64,000 nucleotides of DNA from Coturnix japonica (taxonomy: Eukaryota > Chordata > Aves > Galliformes > Phasianidae): assembly GCF_001577835.2 (NCBI RefSeq), contig NC_029518.1, positions 35,728,525-35,792,524 on the forward strand, read 5' to 3'. The notes beneath the pieces were generated by a model. It made no database searches. It saw only the letters and a program-made list of their open reading frames with translations, and was not told the origin of the DNA. This document shows positions 1-17,440 of the stretch, piece after piece. Position 1 is the stretch's first letter, and every line of letters begins with the position of its first letter. A program made the translations under genes and the position numbers.

Positions 1-3000
1 CTCTATGCTGAATGGCACCTGCAGTTTTCTTGTCCAGGTACTTAATGTCATTCTAACCTTCTGTGCACCTTTCTGCAGTCAGTGTTGGAATGGTTCCCAC
101 AGTGTATTTCCTTATTGCGTGTAAACGCTGCTGGCCTGCTACTCCCTCCCTCCTCCCGGTCACGTGAAAAGTACAGACCCTGTGGGGATCCTGTTGGGAG
201 CTGTTGTTTTTCACTGAACAGAGGTTAGTTTGCTGCTGTGAAATTGCTACTTCAAGTCATGGTTTTCTCGCTATTTGTGTTTGTCTGTTCCAGTACTTTA
301 GAATGCCTTGAGAGTAAGGGCCATACTTAAAAGTGCTTTATACTTAAAATTTTCTAATTTTTGCATCAAAATTAATGCTTTGACTAGATCTCCGTTACAG
401 CCTGTGGGGAAAATGACGTATAGTGGCTCCCTGAGGCCTCCTAACCTTGGCACAGACTCAAGAACAACACAGGAGTTCCTAGACTGATGTCCTGACTGTC
501 ATTTTCCTCAGAGAAAACAGCAGGAGTGGTAACTTCTCATGAGCCAACAGCTAGGCCAAAGTTATATTATAAGGTTGGTAGGTAGAAATGAGAGAAACTT
601 ATTATCATTTTTTTACCCATTTAGTCCTAGAAACGTATTTTTCAAAACTATGAAAGACTTTGACCTGCAGGAAAACAAACGTAGATGAAGATCCGATCAA
701 CTAGCTTGTATAGCTTAATCTTATCCCATTGCAACCAAAATGTTGCAGAGTTGACGTCTATGAGTTTTAGGTTTTACTGTGCCTTTTCCTCTTTCTAAGC
801 ACACATCCTGCTACTTTGAAGATGCACCCATGCAAAGACAAAAGCTAGTAGCACATGTAACTGCCTAGTGTTGCTTGTGTTGGTCCTTGGAATTAAATAC
901 AATCCAGGCTTTTTGCTTATGCTTTAGGGCTTCTTTGTGCCAGAAGTGGGGCACCAGTCAGTCTGCCTGTGGGCAGAGCTGCCTTTCAGAGCAGGGGACT
1001 TGGAGGATACTGCTGCAGCCCTGGGTGCTGCTGGCTTGGGTCAGCATCCTGGCCCGTAGCATTTCCATGTGGCATTGTAAACTCTGTTTTCCTACTTGTG
1101 AATTTAGTTTTTAAAAGATCTTTAGTAACCATTGTACATTGTTATGTGTACATATGCCTATAGGCCTGAATTCTATTTTGCTTGTATGAATAAAACATAC
1201 AACAACAATGCTTTCCCTTGATGAATTTACAATTAAATACAAGCTCAGTGTTCACTATAACAGTTCTGTGTGTACCCACCCTCCAGCAAAAAGCTAATTA
1301 ATGATTTAAAGCACTAAGTAAGTCAATTCCAGCTAAAACTAGTGGAAGAATTTAGTTAGGAGCCCTGCAGTTACCTACTGTTACAGCACCTGCAAATTGA
1401 ATTGATTATTTTTGTTTCTAGCTGGCTTTCTGCAATGCTACAGTGTGCGTTCCATGTAAATCTTGTATTTGGGAGACAGATTAGCTGATCTGCCTTTTGT
1501 ACCTAGTGGGTAGGCATGAGCATGCCTTCTCATTTTCAGTCACAATTCTTCGTGCTAATAGTAGCTTCCTATATCTGAGATGTTTTGTATTGGGTTAAGG
1601 GGCTGGAGGGTGCAGAAAAGGAGTTACAGATGAGGTTTTCTGGGGTATCTCAGTTATTAGTGCTTGCAGTTTTGCTTCATGGTGTTAGTGATGGGGCAGG
1701 AACAATTAAAACCCATGCTTAGGAACTTGCTCCTCTTTGTTATTGCAGTGCATGTTTGGCAAGTGCTGCCGCGTTCCATGAGTTCTTTTCTGCTCTTCCT
1801 TCTCCCTCTCTTTCTCCTCCATCATGCTCTCTTTTCAGAATGGCTTTTTCTTGTCTTTGCTTGCAGATCTCAGATCAAATGAAGGCAAGATACAAAGTCA
1901 GTTTTGGAAGCTATGTTATCCTTATTGTAGAAATACGGAGCCATCCACTATATGTAATAGAAGATAGTTAATCACCTGCCTGTCCAAAGAAAATGTCCTG
2001 AAGTGTTGTCTCTTACTCAGAAGCTGTTAATCACCGCTGATATTAAATTAAAAGAGACTGTGCTTATTTTCAGTCATGGGTAGAGAAATTTCATTATAAA
2101 ATACAGTCTGTGGCTGAAAGGTTAGTTTCTGCTAACTCTGAAATCTGTGGTGGTTGCCTGCTGACCTGAGCAGGAAGTTTATTTCTCATAGAGAACTCTA
2201 GTATTTTGCAGAAGCAGTTGTTTCACTTTAGCTCTTGTGGTACTCGGTGTTACTTTTTGCCTTCTGGTAATACTGACTTGTGGCAGTGTTACTATTCTCT
2301 TTGTTGGTTTATTTTCCTCCACTATATATCATCTTTACATCACTGATTTCCTCTACTGCTGCACAGGACGGCAGGGAATTTGTATCCGTGAGTTATTTCA
2401 GGATGTTTCCAAATATACTTTGATGAGTGCAGTTTTTATTTCTTTCCTTTTCTTGGTTACAACCTTAAGTAGGGAATAGGCTTTGAAAAACAAAACTTAT
2501 GTTCCGTGTATCTTGCAGGTGGGTTGCGTAAATACGTCTTGCAGTTCATTTCTAATGGGCCAACATGATACCCTGATCTAGGCCTGGGAAAGCCTATATG
2601 AACAACAGCCGTTCCTAAACCAGAAATGCTATTGTTGTTGCGAGCTTTAATTTACTGTAGATTTGTGCTGTAAAATTGGTGTTGAAGGAGACGGTGGGGT
2701 TCTGTATTGACTAGACTGGGACAAACATTTCCCTCAAGCTTTTCTGGCTGCCTGGACTCAGCGCTTGGTACATTCAGATCTTTCTCTTGTGCACATGGCC
2801 ACGTACTCGTAAAGCAAATAAATCACATTCCTAAGCCAGTCCTGTCAGGGAGCTCATTGTGCCTGTGTAGATTTTCCTGTCGCAGCACACGCTTGTGTGG
2901 GCCTGGTAGTGGGGCAGTGAGCAGGAGTAGCAGATGTGTGTGGGGACTGATGGTTGTGTGGCCCTGTGTGCCCAGGGCTGGCTTTGTGGTATTTTATTTC

Positions 3001-4750
3001 ACTTCTGAAACTGGCAGTGACAAACAAGCTGTCTGTGGTCAGGGTGTTTCTACCTTTTGTTTAGGTTTCTCGTGTGGAAGTCATCTTGGAGGTATTCAGG
3101 GCTGGGTTCACTGCCACTGAATGCTTATCTAAGCAGAATTAATGACTTGATGTCAACATCATAAGACCTACTCCAGGCGTTTGTGAGCAGCCTGTAATTC
3201 TGTGTGGCCATAGCTATTTCTCAAGACTTTGTACCAGCCGTGCTGTGAGTTGAGCACAGATGCCAGTTTATGTTTGAAGTCCGTACACAGAGTCATCTGG
3301 TTAAAACCAAAAACCCCAAATATTGTTTATACCAGTTCTGAGAGAGGCCCTGTTATGTTGTGGTGATGGGATTGTATAGAAGAGCTTGAATAGAGACAGT
3401 GTATGTATGGAAGCCTGCAAAAAGCAACATGGACAGAGTCAGCATTTCTTGCATATAAATTGTAGATGATTTGAAAGCACATTGCAGACCGTTTGCTGTT
3501 ATTTGGCTTTAAACCTCAGTGAGACTTCTACAAAAGGTTACTGTGAATTAAAGCAGCACTTTGCCTGTTAACGTCTCACTGTGTAGTTGCTTATTTTTAT
3601 AAACACTCTAAGAATTCAGATAATTCTTTTGAATTAGGAGTGAGTGCTTTGGTCCACTAAAGCACTTGTCAGGTTGGGAATCCTGTGGGCATTGCTGAAT
3701 ACTCCATGACCCCTTGCAAGCATCATTTTAAAATCATTTTTAGTTAATGTAATGTTTGTGGCAATAAATCCTTCTATAGATTAAATTTTATGTGTGCTAT
3801 GACCTTGGCTTGAATGCTTGATGTAGGCGCTGAAGATTTAAGATGCTTATATCATACAATTAGCTTTCTATCTGGCTAACTGCTGAAGATACAATCCCGT
3901 TATTGTCTGGTTGTGCAGTCACAGAACATTCAAATCTTTATATTAGGAAACATTTCCTGCAAGCTGAATTTCATTTTCCTGATTTGTTTCCACTTAAAGG
4001 AGCAAAATAAATAGTTGTTTCAAGTAAGACGGAATCATCCGTGTGTCTGCTGGTGTCATGCAGTTAGATCTGAAAATGTGGTCTGCACAAGACACTGTAA
4101 GAATATATTTTAAGTAGTGAATCTGAATGACTCTTAACCTCTCACTATTTTAGTGTACTATCATAGTTTGTTTCGGTGCTGTGTTATTTTTAGTTAGAGA
4201 TGCCGCATCCCTGTACTTTTTCTGAATGGTTAATGGTGAGTAAATTGACCGGAGTCATGCGAGAGCAGAACGTTCTGCCTCTTCTTGGAAAAAAGCAGTT
4301 TCAGACTATTTTTTGATGGTGTTATTCATTTCAAAGCAGTCATGGTGTTAAATTAAAAACAGACCCTTAAAATTTGTGTTGATTGACTTATTTCTCTGTC
4401 ATTTTTACACAGTGCCAAAACACTGAGTCACCAGTCTGATTCTCTTGGACAGAAAAGGGGAGTTATGTGTGGAGGGCAGCCAGTTCTTCAAATGTATTTT
4501 ACACTTTTCAGCAGTTGTTTGAAAGTGTTCTGGTCGACTTATTTAATCAGATTGTGGACAGATTTGGGCTTTAAACACCTTTCTCAGCTGCAGAGTGGAG
4601 TTTTGTATTTGTGCCTGTGCTATTGAATGGTAACTTTCTGTCCTTGGTAACAGTAATTTTCATCTACCTTCGGTGGGAAACCTTGATTAGCTTTTGCTTG
4701 TTTGTCACGAGCTGCTGGATTTTAGGTTTGTAGCAGACTGTGTTGAACAT

Positions 4751-4858
4751 CACAGAATCATAGAAGCACCAGGGTTGGAAAAGACCTAAAAGATCATCCA
4801 GTCCAACCGTTCACTTATTACTAATAGCTCCCACTAAACCATGTCCCTCAACACAACT
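4751..4858 (-). mobile_element. CR1 LINE fragment (3' end), EGLN1 intron 1
   Basis: On + it begins with CACAGAATCATAGAAGCACC, then GGTTGGAAAAGACCT and AGTCCAACC. This is the reverse complement of the CR1 3' terminus, so the element points to the minus strand. Only about 110 bp remain, a strongly 5'-truncated copy as is usual for CR1. It is antisense to EGLN1. Confidence 0.9.
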
Positions 4859-6381
4859 GGAAGCTATTAATGCTTTGAATCTCATCAGTAAATAGCAGCT
4901 CAAATGTACTATTTTTTTTAAAGGGGATAAGAGTATTGTAAGCTTGGAGACATTGTTTATGTCCAGAGTTGTGTTAGATAAACCTTACTTTAAAAAAAAA
5001 TAATCCTGTTTAAGCCAGTGCACAACTCTTTGTAGACTTTATTAATTGAACCCAGTTTTATTTTGCTAATAAGGAATTAGGTTAAGCTAAGGGAAGCCAG
5101 ATCTTAATCAGATTGGAAGACTGCAAGGGTATTTGCACTAATTTCACTGATTTAGTTTTAAAACAAAACCTTTTGGTTAAGCTAGTATAAAATTAAGGAT
5201 AGACACATCTTGGCTCACAGCCTGGGAAATGCCAGTGTGTTAACTATTAAGGAAGATACCACCTGCGATTTTTCCCCTGGAGTTTGCAGACTGACTTGGT
5301 GTTAAATCTTTGCATTTGGACATTTGAGACTGGTAACGAGCTCAGATGTACGAAAGCAGTGAGAGCCTTGTTAATACTAAGTGTTGTTACCTCAGTTAAG
5401 TGCTGGACTAGTTGGGGGCTGTAAAACATCAGAATTCTTCTCTGGGAGGTTGGAAGCATGTTTTAGGTCTTCCTGCTGTCTCTGCCTATAACACTGGGTT
5501 TAGTCACTTATCGGTTCACCCTTGGAGGTCTTTCTCCAGATGCCCCAGTTTCCTCAGGGCTCAGCTAAAGTTCTCTCTGTACAGCCATCCAAGCATCATT
5601 AAGATCTCCCCGAGGTTAATGGCTCTTGTTTGATTGTTTTATGAGAGCTTCTCTTTCTAATATGTCATTTTATTTTATTTTTTACATTTATTAGATTTGT
5701 CTGTTGAAGTATGAGTGCATCCCACGTTTGTCTTCTGAACTCGAGCAATGGCATTTCTTTCTTTGCCATTGGGAAAAACTGATGAGTTATTCAAGTTGGC
5801 AAATGAATTTTATCATTGTTTTAAGAGCTCATGAAAATTTCTTATATCCTATGAACACATGGGAAGGAAAGAGATGATGTTTGGAAGCCAGCTTCATGTG
5901 ATCTTGCTGTTGCTTGCAGTTTGAATTGAATATTGAAGAGGAGGTGCTGACTCCCGTGCAGCTACAGCAAGAAGTGCCCAGCATGTTTACTGAGCAACAG
6001 CTCTGCTATGTGCAGAGGTTTTGGTGTAAATGCAAAGCAGGTGGTGGTGGGTGGGCTGAACACAGCCAGTGAAACAGCATGAGTGTGTCTGCTTTCTGAT
6101 ATGCCTCAGTTTATTAGAGGGGCTGAAGTGAGTCTTTAAGGTAGGTAGTTGCCCCTTAAAACTGAAGGCAGCTGTAATGAGTAAAGGAGTGAGTTAACTC
6201 GGGGAGAAACCGAACGGGCTGCTGCCAAGTAGCCGGACTGCTGACTGAGCACAGCTTTCTCTGAACTGAGAAATCATGTGATTTCTCAGATGATATCTTT
6301 TTAATATTATTAGAAAGTTAGAAGTAAGTGATAAGAGTGTTTATTGGTTGTGCCAAACATGATGGTATATTACTTGACTTC

Positions 6382-6397
6382 TTTTTTTTTTTTTTTT
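6382..6397. repeat. Poly(T) run
   Basis: Sixteen uninterrupted T residues in EGLN1 intron 1. No target-site duplication or retroposed body was identified beside it. Confidence 0.9.
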
Positions 6398-9300
6398 GGC
6401 CTGTTTACAACATACAGTTTGACCAAAGCAACTAGAAGCCTTGCAATGGCCTTTGCACTAAATAGTGTGGGGAAGGGCGAATCAGGTCAGGCTGCCATTA
6501 CTTTCTGAACTGCCTGGAAGTCCGTGGAAAACATAAACCACCTACATAGCTGTGCGCTGCTTCTATTTATAGTGGGAGAAGTTATTTCAGCTCTGTTTTC
6601 CCTCTCTCCCTACCTATCTGAGTTTGTTTTTCAACTTCACTCAGTTTGCCTTCAACGTGCCAGCTCAAGTGCAGGCAGCTTTGCCAAACCCTCTCTCCTG
6701 ATAAAAACCCCTGCTGCTTGCCTTCACAAGCCTCCCCGTGGCCTGGGCTGACCTGCACTTCTCGTCCTTGCCTTCAGTTGGTTTTTCCTAGAAGAGCTGC
6801 TTTCTTGCGTGCCTGCCAGAATGCGATCCAGATAGCTGCTGCTTTAAGTAGGATTTTTGTGTTGGTTTTTTTTTTCCCCTTTAACTGCAATTAGGTGGTT
6901 TTAGCGTATCTGTGGAGAAAAATGCTGCAGATAATAAAAGTTGTTCTACTCTGCTAATAAATTAGATGGCTGTGGTGGTACCTTACTATTAGGGGAGAGC
7001 TTCAGAGCTGCTGCAGTGGGTGGGTCTGTTGTTTTTGTTTGTTTCTAACTGAAATTTAGATTCTCGGTCTCACTCATGGACACACGAGCCACCATTGTGT
7101 TTTTAAGCCCATACATAGCAAGTTTGCTCTCTTCTCATGGGTTCTCCAGCTGACAGAGACTGAAAGATGCAGATGCTGATATTTCTCTCCAGCTCTTCTA
7201 GTTGTAGTGTTCTGGCTACTGTAAACATCTAGTTCTCTGGATTATTTGCTGGATCATGGAGTTGACCAGCATAAAGACTGACTTGGAGGATGAACATCGG
7301 TGCTAAAATCCTTGGATTAGCTGTGTCTCGAAGAGTTTATTTAGTCTCTTTGAACTTCCTCTGGTTTGGGTAGAGCTAATAGTTTTTTCCAGTTGATAGC
7401 ATTTGCTGAAAGTTTCTGTCTCTGCTTGTGAAGAACCCGCAGTAGAAAACATACAAATCCAAGGCAAGTTGTACCACAGTAGCATGCTAAAGTCAATAAT
7501 CCTGACTATGCTCATGCTAAATTGTACCAATGCAGGCTTTTTTTTTCTTCTTTTCTTTCAGTTCAGTTGTTATTTTATACACCTTGCAAAAAAAATCCTG
7601 GGCTGATGTGTGTTGAAACGATGGTATGTTTCCTCAGAACTGTTGCTTGGCAGGGGTGAACAAATACTTGAACTAGAGTTGCATTAGGCAGACCACAAAG
7701 GGACGAGTCAGATGTTTTATTCTTTATTTGAGTTCTTCATTCCAGTGGGTGTTTTTTACTTTGACTAATATGTCTGATGACCTGCACTGAGGATTTCCAT
7801 TCAAGCCTTTGTGAGAGCATCTGATAAATTTTGTTAGGAAGTCATCAGTCTTGCATTTGGACAACTTGTTTTGCTCACTGGGATTTGTAGTTCCTTCGGC
7901 AAACAGCAAAAGTGACATCTCCTTGACTGATGCAGTTTTCTTTAATCCCAGCTAAACAATAAAGTTATTTTGCATTAATACGTTAATGCGGCACAACACG
8001 TGTCCTCTCTCCATTTTTATTGTTGTTTTTTTTAATTATTTATTTTGTTTTTTAATTTTCCTGGAGGAATTTATTTTTAATGGTACCTTACTGATATCCA
8101 GCTGTGAGAGGAGAGGGAATAGCTTTCAGTGTGTTTACCTGCAGCTCTTTATCTGGGAATTAGGCTGTTGGACTTGGAGAACGAGGCTGGGGATGCTTCC
8201 CCTCGAACTCACACTTTGTGCTGCACTGCAGTGCTGTGTCTGCCAGAGTCTTGCCTGGTACCTCTTCGCAGTGTGTCCAAAACTGCACGGACAATGGATT
8301 ATTCCTTCTGTTGCCTTTGGCAAGTTAAAGATGGATATGCTCAAAGATCTGTGGCTTCGATTCTTCTGTTAACAACTTAATGTTGCTTGTTTGGGGTGAT
8401 AACCTACAGTTCCTTTTCCAGGGCTGAACCCTTGGAAGCCGAATGCTGCATGTGAATGAGCGATCAGCAGCTGCTTAAGTGTGTGATTAATTTTGTTTGA
8501 CAGATACAAGTTGTGCTGATTGCAGAGCGGGGAGGGCGCTTTCATGCTTTTTCAATTACTCATAAATTCCAGAGGGTATCTTAGGACAGCTCTCATGTGC
8601 TAGGCATGAGTGCTCAGGCAGAGTGCTGCTGGATTAAAGGCTAACGCTGAAAGTGTTCTGCAGAGCAGTTCAGTGGTGACTTCACTTCTGCATGGAATGG
8701 ATTTAAGATGACCGTACACTTAAGAGCTGTTACATCTGAGAAGCACGAAAGAGGAGACCTTGTCTATTATGTAAATGGAAGCAGTGTCTTGAGTCAAGAA
8801 AAGAAATCACAAACCCAACATTTCCCTTTTCCTGACGTACATATTTGCATGCTTATGTACCTGGTAAAAGAGCAGAAAAGTACACAATTTCATTATTTGC
8901 ATGGGTAGCTTTCCCATCCTTTCCCATAGAAGAGAAACCCAAGTAATGTTGCAGTACGTGGCAGTTTGATGCCAGCTCACTTTGCATTGTTTCACAAGGC
9001 AGCACGTTTCTCGTGTCCTGTAGAATGTAAAGTTGGTTACTTTCCTTATCACGGTTCAATTGGAGAAAGGGAATTGTCACGCCAACTGGGGAACATCCAT
9101 TGTGCTGCACTGGCTGATGGGCCGGTTTGTTTGCTTTCCAATTTGTCACTAAAGGCTGAGTCATTGTTACTGTTATAACAAATGCATATTAGATAACTTA
9201 TCTCTGCAGAACTCTCTCTTGCAGTTAATGATAGCAGAAGTTTCAGGCTCTCAAGTGAAAAACAAGAGCTTTTGTTGTTGTTTTCTTGCAGTTCAGTAAG

Positions 9301-10677
9301 ACTCATTAGTTACAAAACATTTCTAACACGGAGTATGGCTGATGTTTGTGCTATGCTGACAGCAGCTGGTGTTGCCCCTGGACTTTCCAGCTGCTGGTCC
9401 TCTCTTCAGCAACTTCAGGGTTGGAAAGAAATAGGGTGTTGGCTAGAAAGACCTGGGAACTGTGCTTACTAAACTTCTAACTCTGGGGTCTTTGAAGGCA
9501 CTGACAGATAGGTCATGTACATGCCTGGAGACCTTTCCATATCTGAGTCTGACTCCTAGTGATTTCAGAGAGAATTGAAACTGCTGTGGCTATTGGACCT
9601 CCATCTTTTCTTCATTCTGGATGAGTTAGAGCAGCTGCCTCTCATGGGTGTAGAGGAATGACAAATGTCAGCGTTTGCTTTCACAGTACATCAGTAAAAC
9701 TGAAAGTACTTGTCTTGTTAAGGATGCTGGTACAGACTTGGCTCCAGCAAAACTCAGGATCTGTGTCCAGCACTGTGTGCACTCCATGAGAGCACAGTGG
9801 GGGCTCTGGACCACGGGCCTTTCTTCAAGAGATTTAATTTCAGTGCAAACCAAACACCTTCCTCTTCCAGCCCAGCTTTGCTTTGTTTTGTTCCTTTTTT
9901 TTTTTCTCACTAAGAAAGGAAATTACAGAACTCTTATTACATTATTTGGTATCTTAAACTCACTGTTTTGATTTTGTGGGTTTATCTTCCTGCAAGACTG
10001 ATAAGTAATGGTTTTGCCTAATAGTAGTTCACGTTATTTGGTATATATAGTATGTTTACATAACACGAGAGCTTTTAATGATGACTACACTGTGATTACA
10101 GTAAAGAAACTGAGAAGCTGAAATGCTGAACCTTTAAATCACAAGCATATTTAATTGTTGTACTTTGGAGTACTTACACTGTAATGCTGTATCACTGTAG
10201 TTAGTTCTGTTTCATGTGAACAGAGTTTGGCAAACATTATCTTTTAGGTTGTAGAAAGATCTACCATAGCATTGCTTCTTCTCTTATTACAGTGTATCTG
10301 TAAATGAAGGTTTAAGATGTTCGCTGCTGTAGCAAAATCCACTCTGTTTACAAGCTGTGTACAAATATTTTACTGTTGGAGCCTACACAGCAATTTCCTG
10401 GAACTAATGCAAACTGGAAAGCTTTACTTGTTACTACTAAGAAAAGAAAAAATGTTCAATTTGGAGTATACATTAAAAAAAAAACAAAACCAAACAAACA
10501 CAAAAAAGCACAGATTTGAAATAACTTCGGACAATGTTTTCTCAGTATTTTAATGGGAAAACTATTTTTGATGTTTTACAGGAGTGTTAATGCTGAAGTT
10601 TGCAAATCTGGGTGGGTCTAACTTCAGATCATAACAACCAGGCTAAATCCACACTGGTATCATTGAGTTACTTATTT

Positions 10678-10699
10678 CCCCCCCCTCCTCCCCCCCCCC
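10678..10699. repeat. C-rich homopolymer-like tract
   Basis: A nearly pure C stretch broken by a CTCCT step, in EGLN1 intron 1. The minus strand is G-rich. Length errors are likely here in assemblies. Confidence 0.85.
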
Positions 10700-11155
10700 A
10701 GACCGAATACTCAGTGAGATTGGTAGTATATCAGATTTTTGCTTTCTTGCATTTCCCTGGAATTCTTATGGCTTTTCGTGGAAGTTACATGGTCTCTGCA
10801 GGCATCTGAATACTATGATGGCAGGGTGTGCATGATATTCCTCAGCCAGGAAAATTTTGATCTGATCTCTTTCAAAAGCCTAGAAATACTATTTTTTCCA
10901 GGAAAAGCCCAAAGATGTGCAGACATGATGTTCCACAAATGAGCCGTGCTTGCATACTGGGTTCTGATCGAGCTGCTCAGACTATCAGTGAGCAGAGTGT
11001 CCAGTTTGTTTCATGTGCACATACACATGTCAGGATTCTAATGAATTAAATCACTTTGATGGAAAGACTGCTGCGTCTTGGACAATGCAGCATATTAATT
11101 TATGTAAGCAGAAGTACTTCTGTACTGGAAATGGTTTAACATCCTTGGGTTATTA

Positions 11156-11296
11156 GATTTCAAGGCCAGGTTGGATGGAGCCCTGGGCAACCTGATCTAG
11201 TAAATGTGGAAGTTTGGTGGCCCTGCCAGGCAGGGGGGTTGGAGCTTCATGATCCTTGAGGTCCCTTCCAACCCAGGTCATTCTGTGTGTGATTTC
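11156..11296 (+). mobile_element. CR1 LINE fragment, EGLN1 intron 1
   Basis: Sense-oriented CR1 3' end: CAAGGCCAGGTTGGATGGAG, then GGGCAACCTGATCTAGT, GGTGGCCCTGCC and CCTTCCAACCCAGGTCATTC. It ends at a decayed ATTCTGTG repeat. It lies about 570 bp upstream of EGLN1 exon 2 and is diverged. Confidence 0.9.
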
Positions 11297-11869
11297 ACTG
11301 TTCAGTGCCTCTTAAATTTCTCACTTCTTGAATGAAAGGAAGTTTTTGTTGTATGTGTAGACTTATTTCAACAAGGATTCCAAGACCACCTATGTACAGT
11401 GGAAAACACAAGCAAACAAAAATGCTCTTGGAGGAACTCTTTGCACTAGAAATGGTGGTGGTGGGGAAACCAACAGGATGTAAAGGATGTAAAGGATAGC
11501 TGTCTATGAACTTGAGTCTGGAAAATCAGTCTGCATTGCATGAGAAGCATTCATTATGTATGAGACATTCTCCTGTATCTCAGTCAAGGGTGCCAAGACT
11601 GAGCTACTACCCGCAACATGAGAGCAGCCTCACCTACAATACCTTAACGTTCTTCCTCACAGCGTGTTTCATGCCTTTGTCACAGATACCAGGTTGTGTT
11701 CTATTCTTACCTAGACAGATTAGATTTAAAATAAATATTTTACTGTTGTTTCTAGTTCAGTTTATGTGTTGCTTATGTGTAGATTACATAGTAGGTAAAA
11801 CAAATAAAATGTACGCTTTTCCCCCCGACAGAGAAAAATTAACCACTGTTTCTGCTTCCTTGTCTGTAG

Positions 11870-15663
<3,794 letters not shown>

Positions 15664-17440
15664 GCCTTTGTTTTAGCCACTCCTCTTGCTATTCTCCCTG
15701 AGAAACCTTGATGCTATCTGTTAACTTTTGAATGTGAATAACAAGGTAAAGGAAAATCAACAACAAACCAACGTTTTAATAAAGAAGCATACAGTGTTTC
15801 CATGTTGCATCAAATAGAAGATTTTTTTGACTGCTGAAGCATTGTACTACGTGATTGTCACTCCAGGCCTGTGACTGCTTATGTGAAGAAGATAAGCAAT
15901 CAGTAAGGAGCAACATATGCATCTGGACATAATCAAGTGCCCTACATAGAATTTGTTCATCCTTATATTTTGCCAGACCTGTCATCCAGCTGAATCGAAT
16001 TAATCACTCCTTTTTTTATATGGTCAAAGTTTGAATTTTGGGTAATTTTTGTACGACCAGGTACAGTTTATCAAAATTGAGTCTTAAAAAAAAAAAAAAA
16101 AAAGAAAAACAGAAAAAAAAAAAGAAAAAAAAGAAAAAAAAAATCTACAGTATTCTCCAAAATAACATGAATCTATTTTTGTAAAACTGTTCATACTGTT
16201 CTCCTCTGCCATGAAAGACCTAACGTAAGGGTTGCCAGTAACTGATAATCACTTTAATTTTCTTTACACCTTAAGTCAGAGAAGGAGCACTTTAATTACC
16301 AGCTAAAAACCTGATTGTTTTATATCATATCTCACACTAATCTTAACTTTTAAAGATTGCTGCTGTATTGTTGTTTTGTTTTTTTTTTGACTGTGTCCTC
16401 TTGAACCTTATTAACAGAAGCAAATCAATATCTTGCTATTAGTAACATTCAGCTTGTGGTTTTGTGCGTTGAATCCACAGAGGGGAAGTTTCGGTCTCTG
16501 TTTTTTGTTTTGTTCTGTTTTTAAGTGACTGGCACTAAGTGAACTCGACACTATCGGTTGCTGTCATTGGCTTTGGGGACCTGGTGAATACCATCAAGTT
16601 ACAAGAACATACAAGGGCTTTCCTAGGCTATTAGAGGTACCCAGAACCTCCTTATGTACTTGACAGGAATTTTGAGCTTTCTCCCTTTTCTATAGAATAC
16701 TCGCCATCCCCCTTTCCTTTGTATGTAAGTTAATAGAATATCTAGAACTCACTCTGAAAAAACAAAAACTTGTCCTTTCCAAACGTTGCTGTCCCGTGCA
16801 GCCTTTCAGTAAGTTGACACCTTGATCTACCATATAGGCTCAAGGAAATGTTCAGCACACTGAAGGTGAAGCGCATCACTGTAGGCTCCTTCTGCAGTAC
16901 ATCTTTGGATTCTCACTGTGCTGAAGGATTTCCCCAGATAGGCACTTGCCTCTGATCAGCACTGAGACACACATTTAAGTAAGAAAACCTTTGCTTTCTT
17001 CTTTTTCTTTTTTTTTTTATGGAGAAGGGGACATCACAGAATAAAAGTGACATGCAGGAATTTAGGTGTTTTAATTTTTGAGAGATAGATGGTTTGGACA
17101 CTGTTTTCTTTTTTTCTTTTTTCCTCTGAGCTTTAAAAGCTTCAGAAGACAAAAGCAAACCTATAAAAGACTGCATTCATATATATAGGAGTTAGGGGGT
17201 TGATCAACTAACCCACTGCAGTTTTCTACCTGTCCCTTATTTCCTTATTAGCCAAAACAATGTGAGTGTACAGAAATATTTCTGTATATACTACAACTTG
17301 TGACAATTTTAGCATCTGTATAGTTTGTATTCAATTAGAGACCTTTTCTATGGAAAGCTCAGTAATTTTTTATTAAAAAGATTACTATTGTTCATGTAAA
17401 ACATGAAAAAAAAAGCTAATTGTTTAGTAACAAACTGACA
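15664..17440 (+). other. EGLN1: EGLN1 3' UTR (estimated end)
   Basis: A/T-rich sequence follows the stop. There is an early AATAAA at 15778-15783 and an ATTAAA at 17372-17377 within a block (about 17270-17440) that looks like a conserved transcript end. A long A-rich run lies at 16086-16143. Human EGLN1 also has a long 3' UTR. The exact cleavage site cannot be read from sequence, and both signals may be used. Confidence 0.6.
16086..16143. repeat. A-rich simple repeat in EGLN1 3' UTR
   Basis: Almost pure A, interrupted by single G or C residues (A-runs joined by G), inside the putative 3' UTR. Oligo-dT could prime here internally and produce false transcript ends in cDNA data. Confidence 0.9.

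Larger units (their letters stand above)
1..11869 (+). other. EGLN1: EGLN1 intron 1, 3' part (no exon seen)
   Basis: Everything before the first recognisable EGLN1 exon reads as intron: A/T-rich, stop-dense in all frames, with no stretch matching the MYND-finger first exon, which must lie upstream of the window. It ends in a good acceptor (pyrimidine tract, then TAG at 11867-11869). It contains two CR1 fragments (4751-4858 and 11156-11296), a T run near 6382, an A-rich stretch near 10471-10510 and a C-rich run near 10678-10699. The short open frames here show no family resemblance. Confidence 0.85.

Noticed and set aside
7975-7998. Palindrome GCATTAATACGTTAATGC as an operator-like site
   Set aside because: Seven-base arms in A/T-rich intron DNA are expected by chance over this length.
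16086-16143. A-rich run as the tail of a retroposed copy
   Set aside because: No retroposed body or flanking duplication precedes it; it sits inside the EGLN1 3' UTR and reads as a simple repeat.
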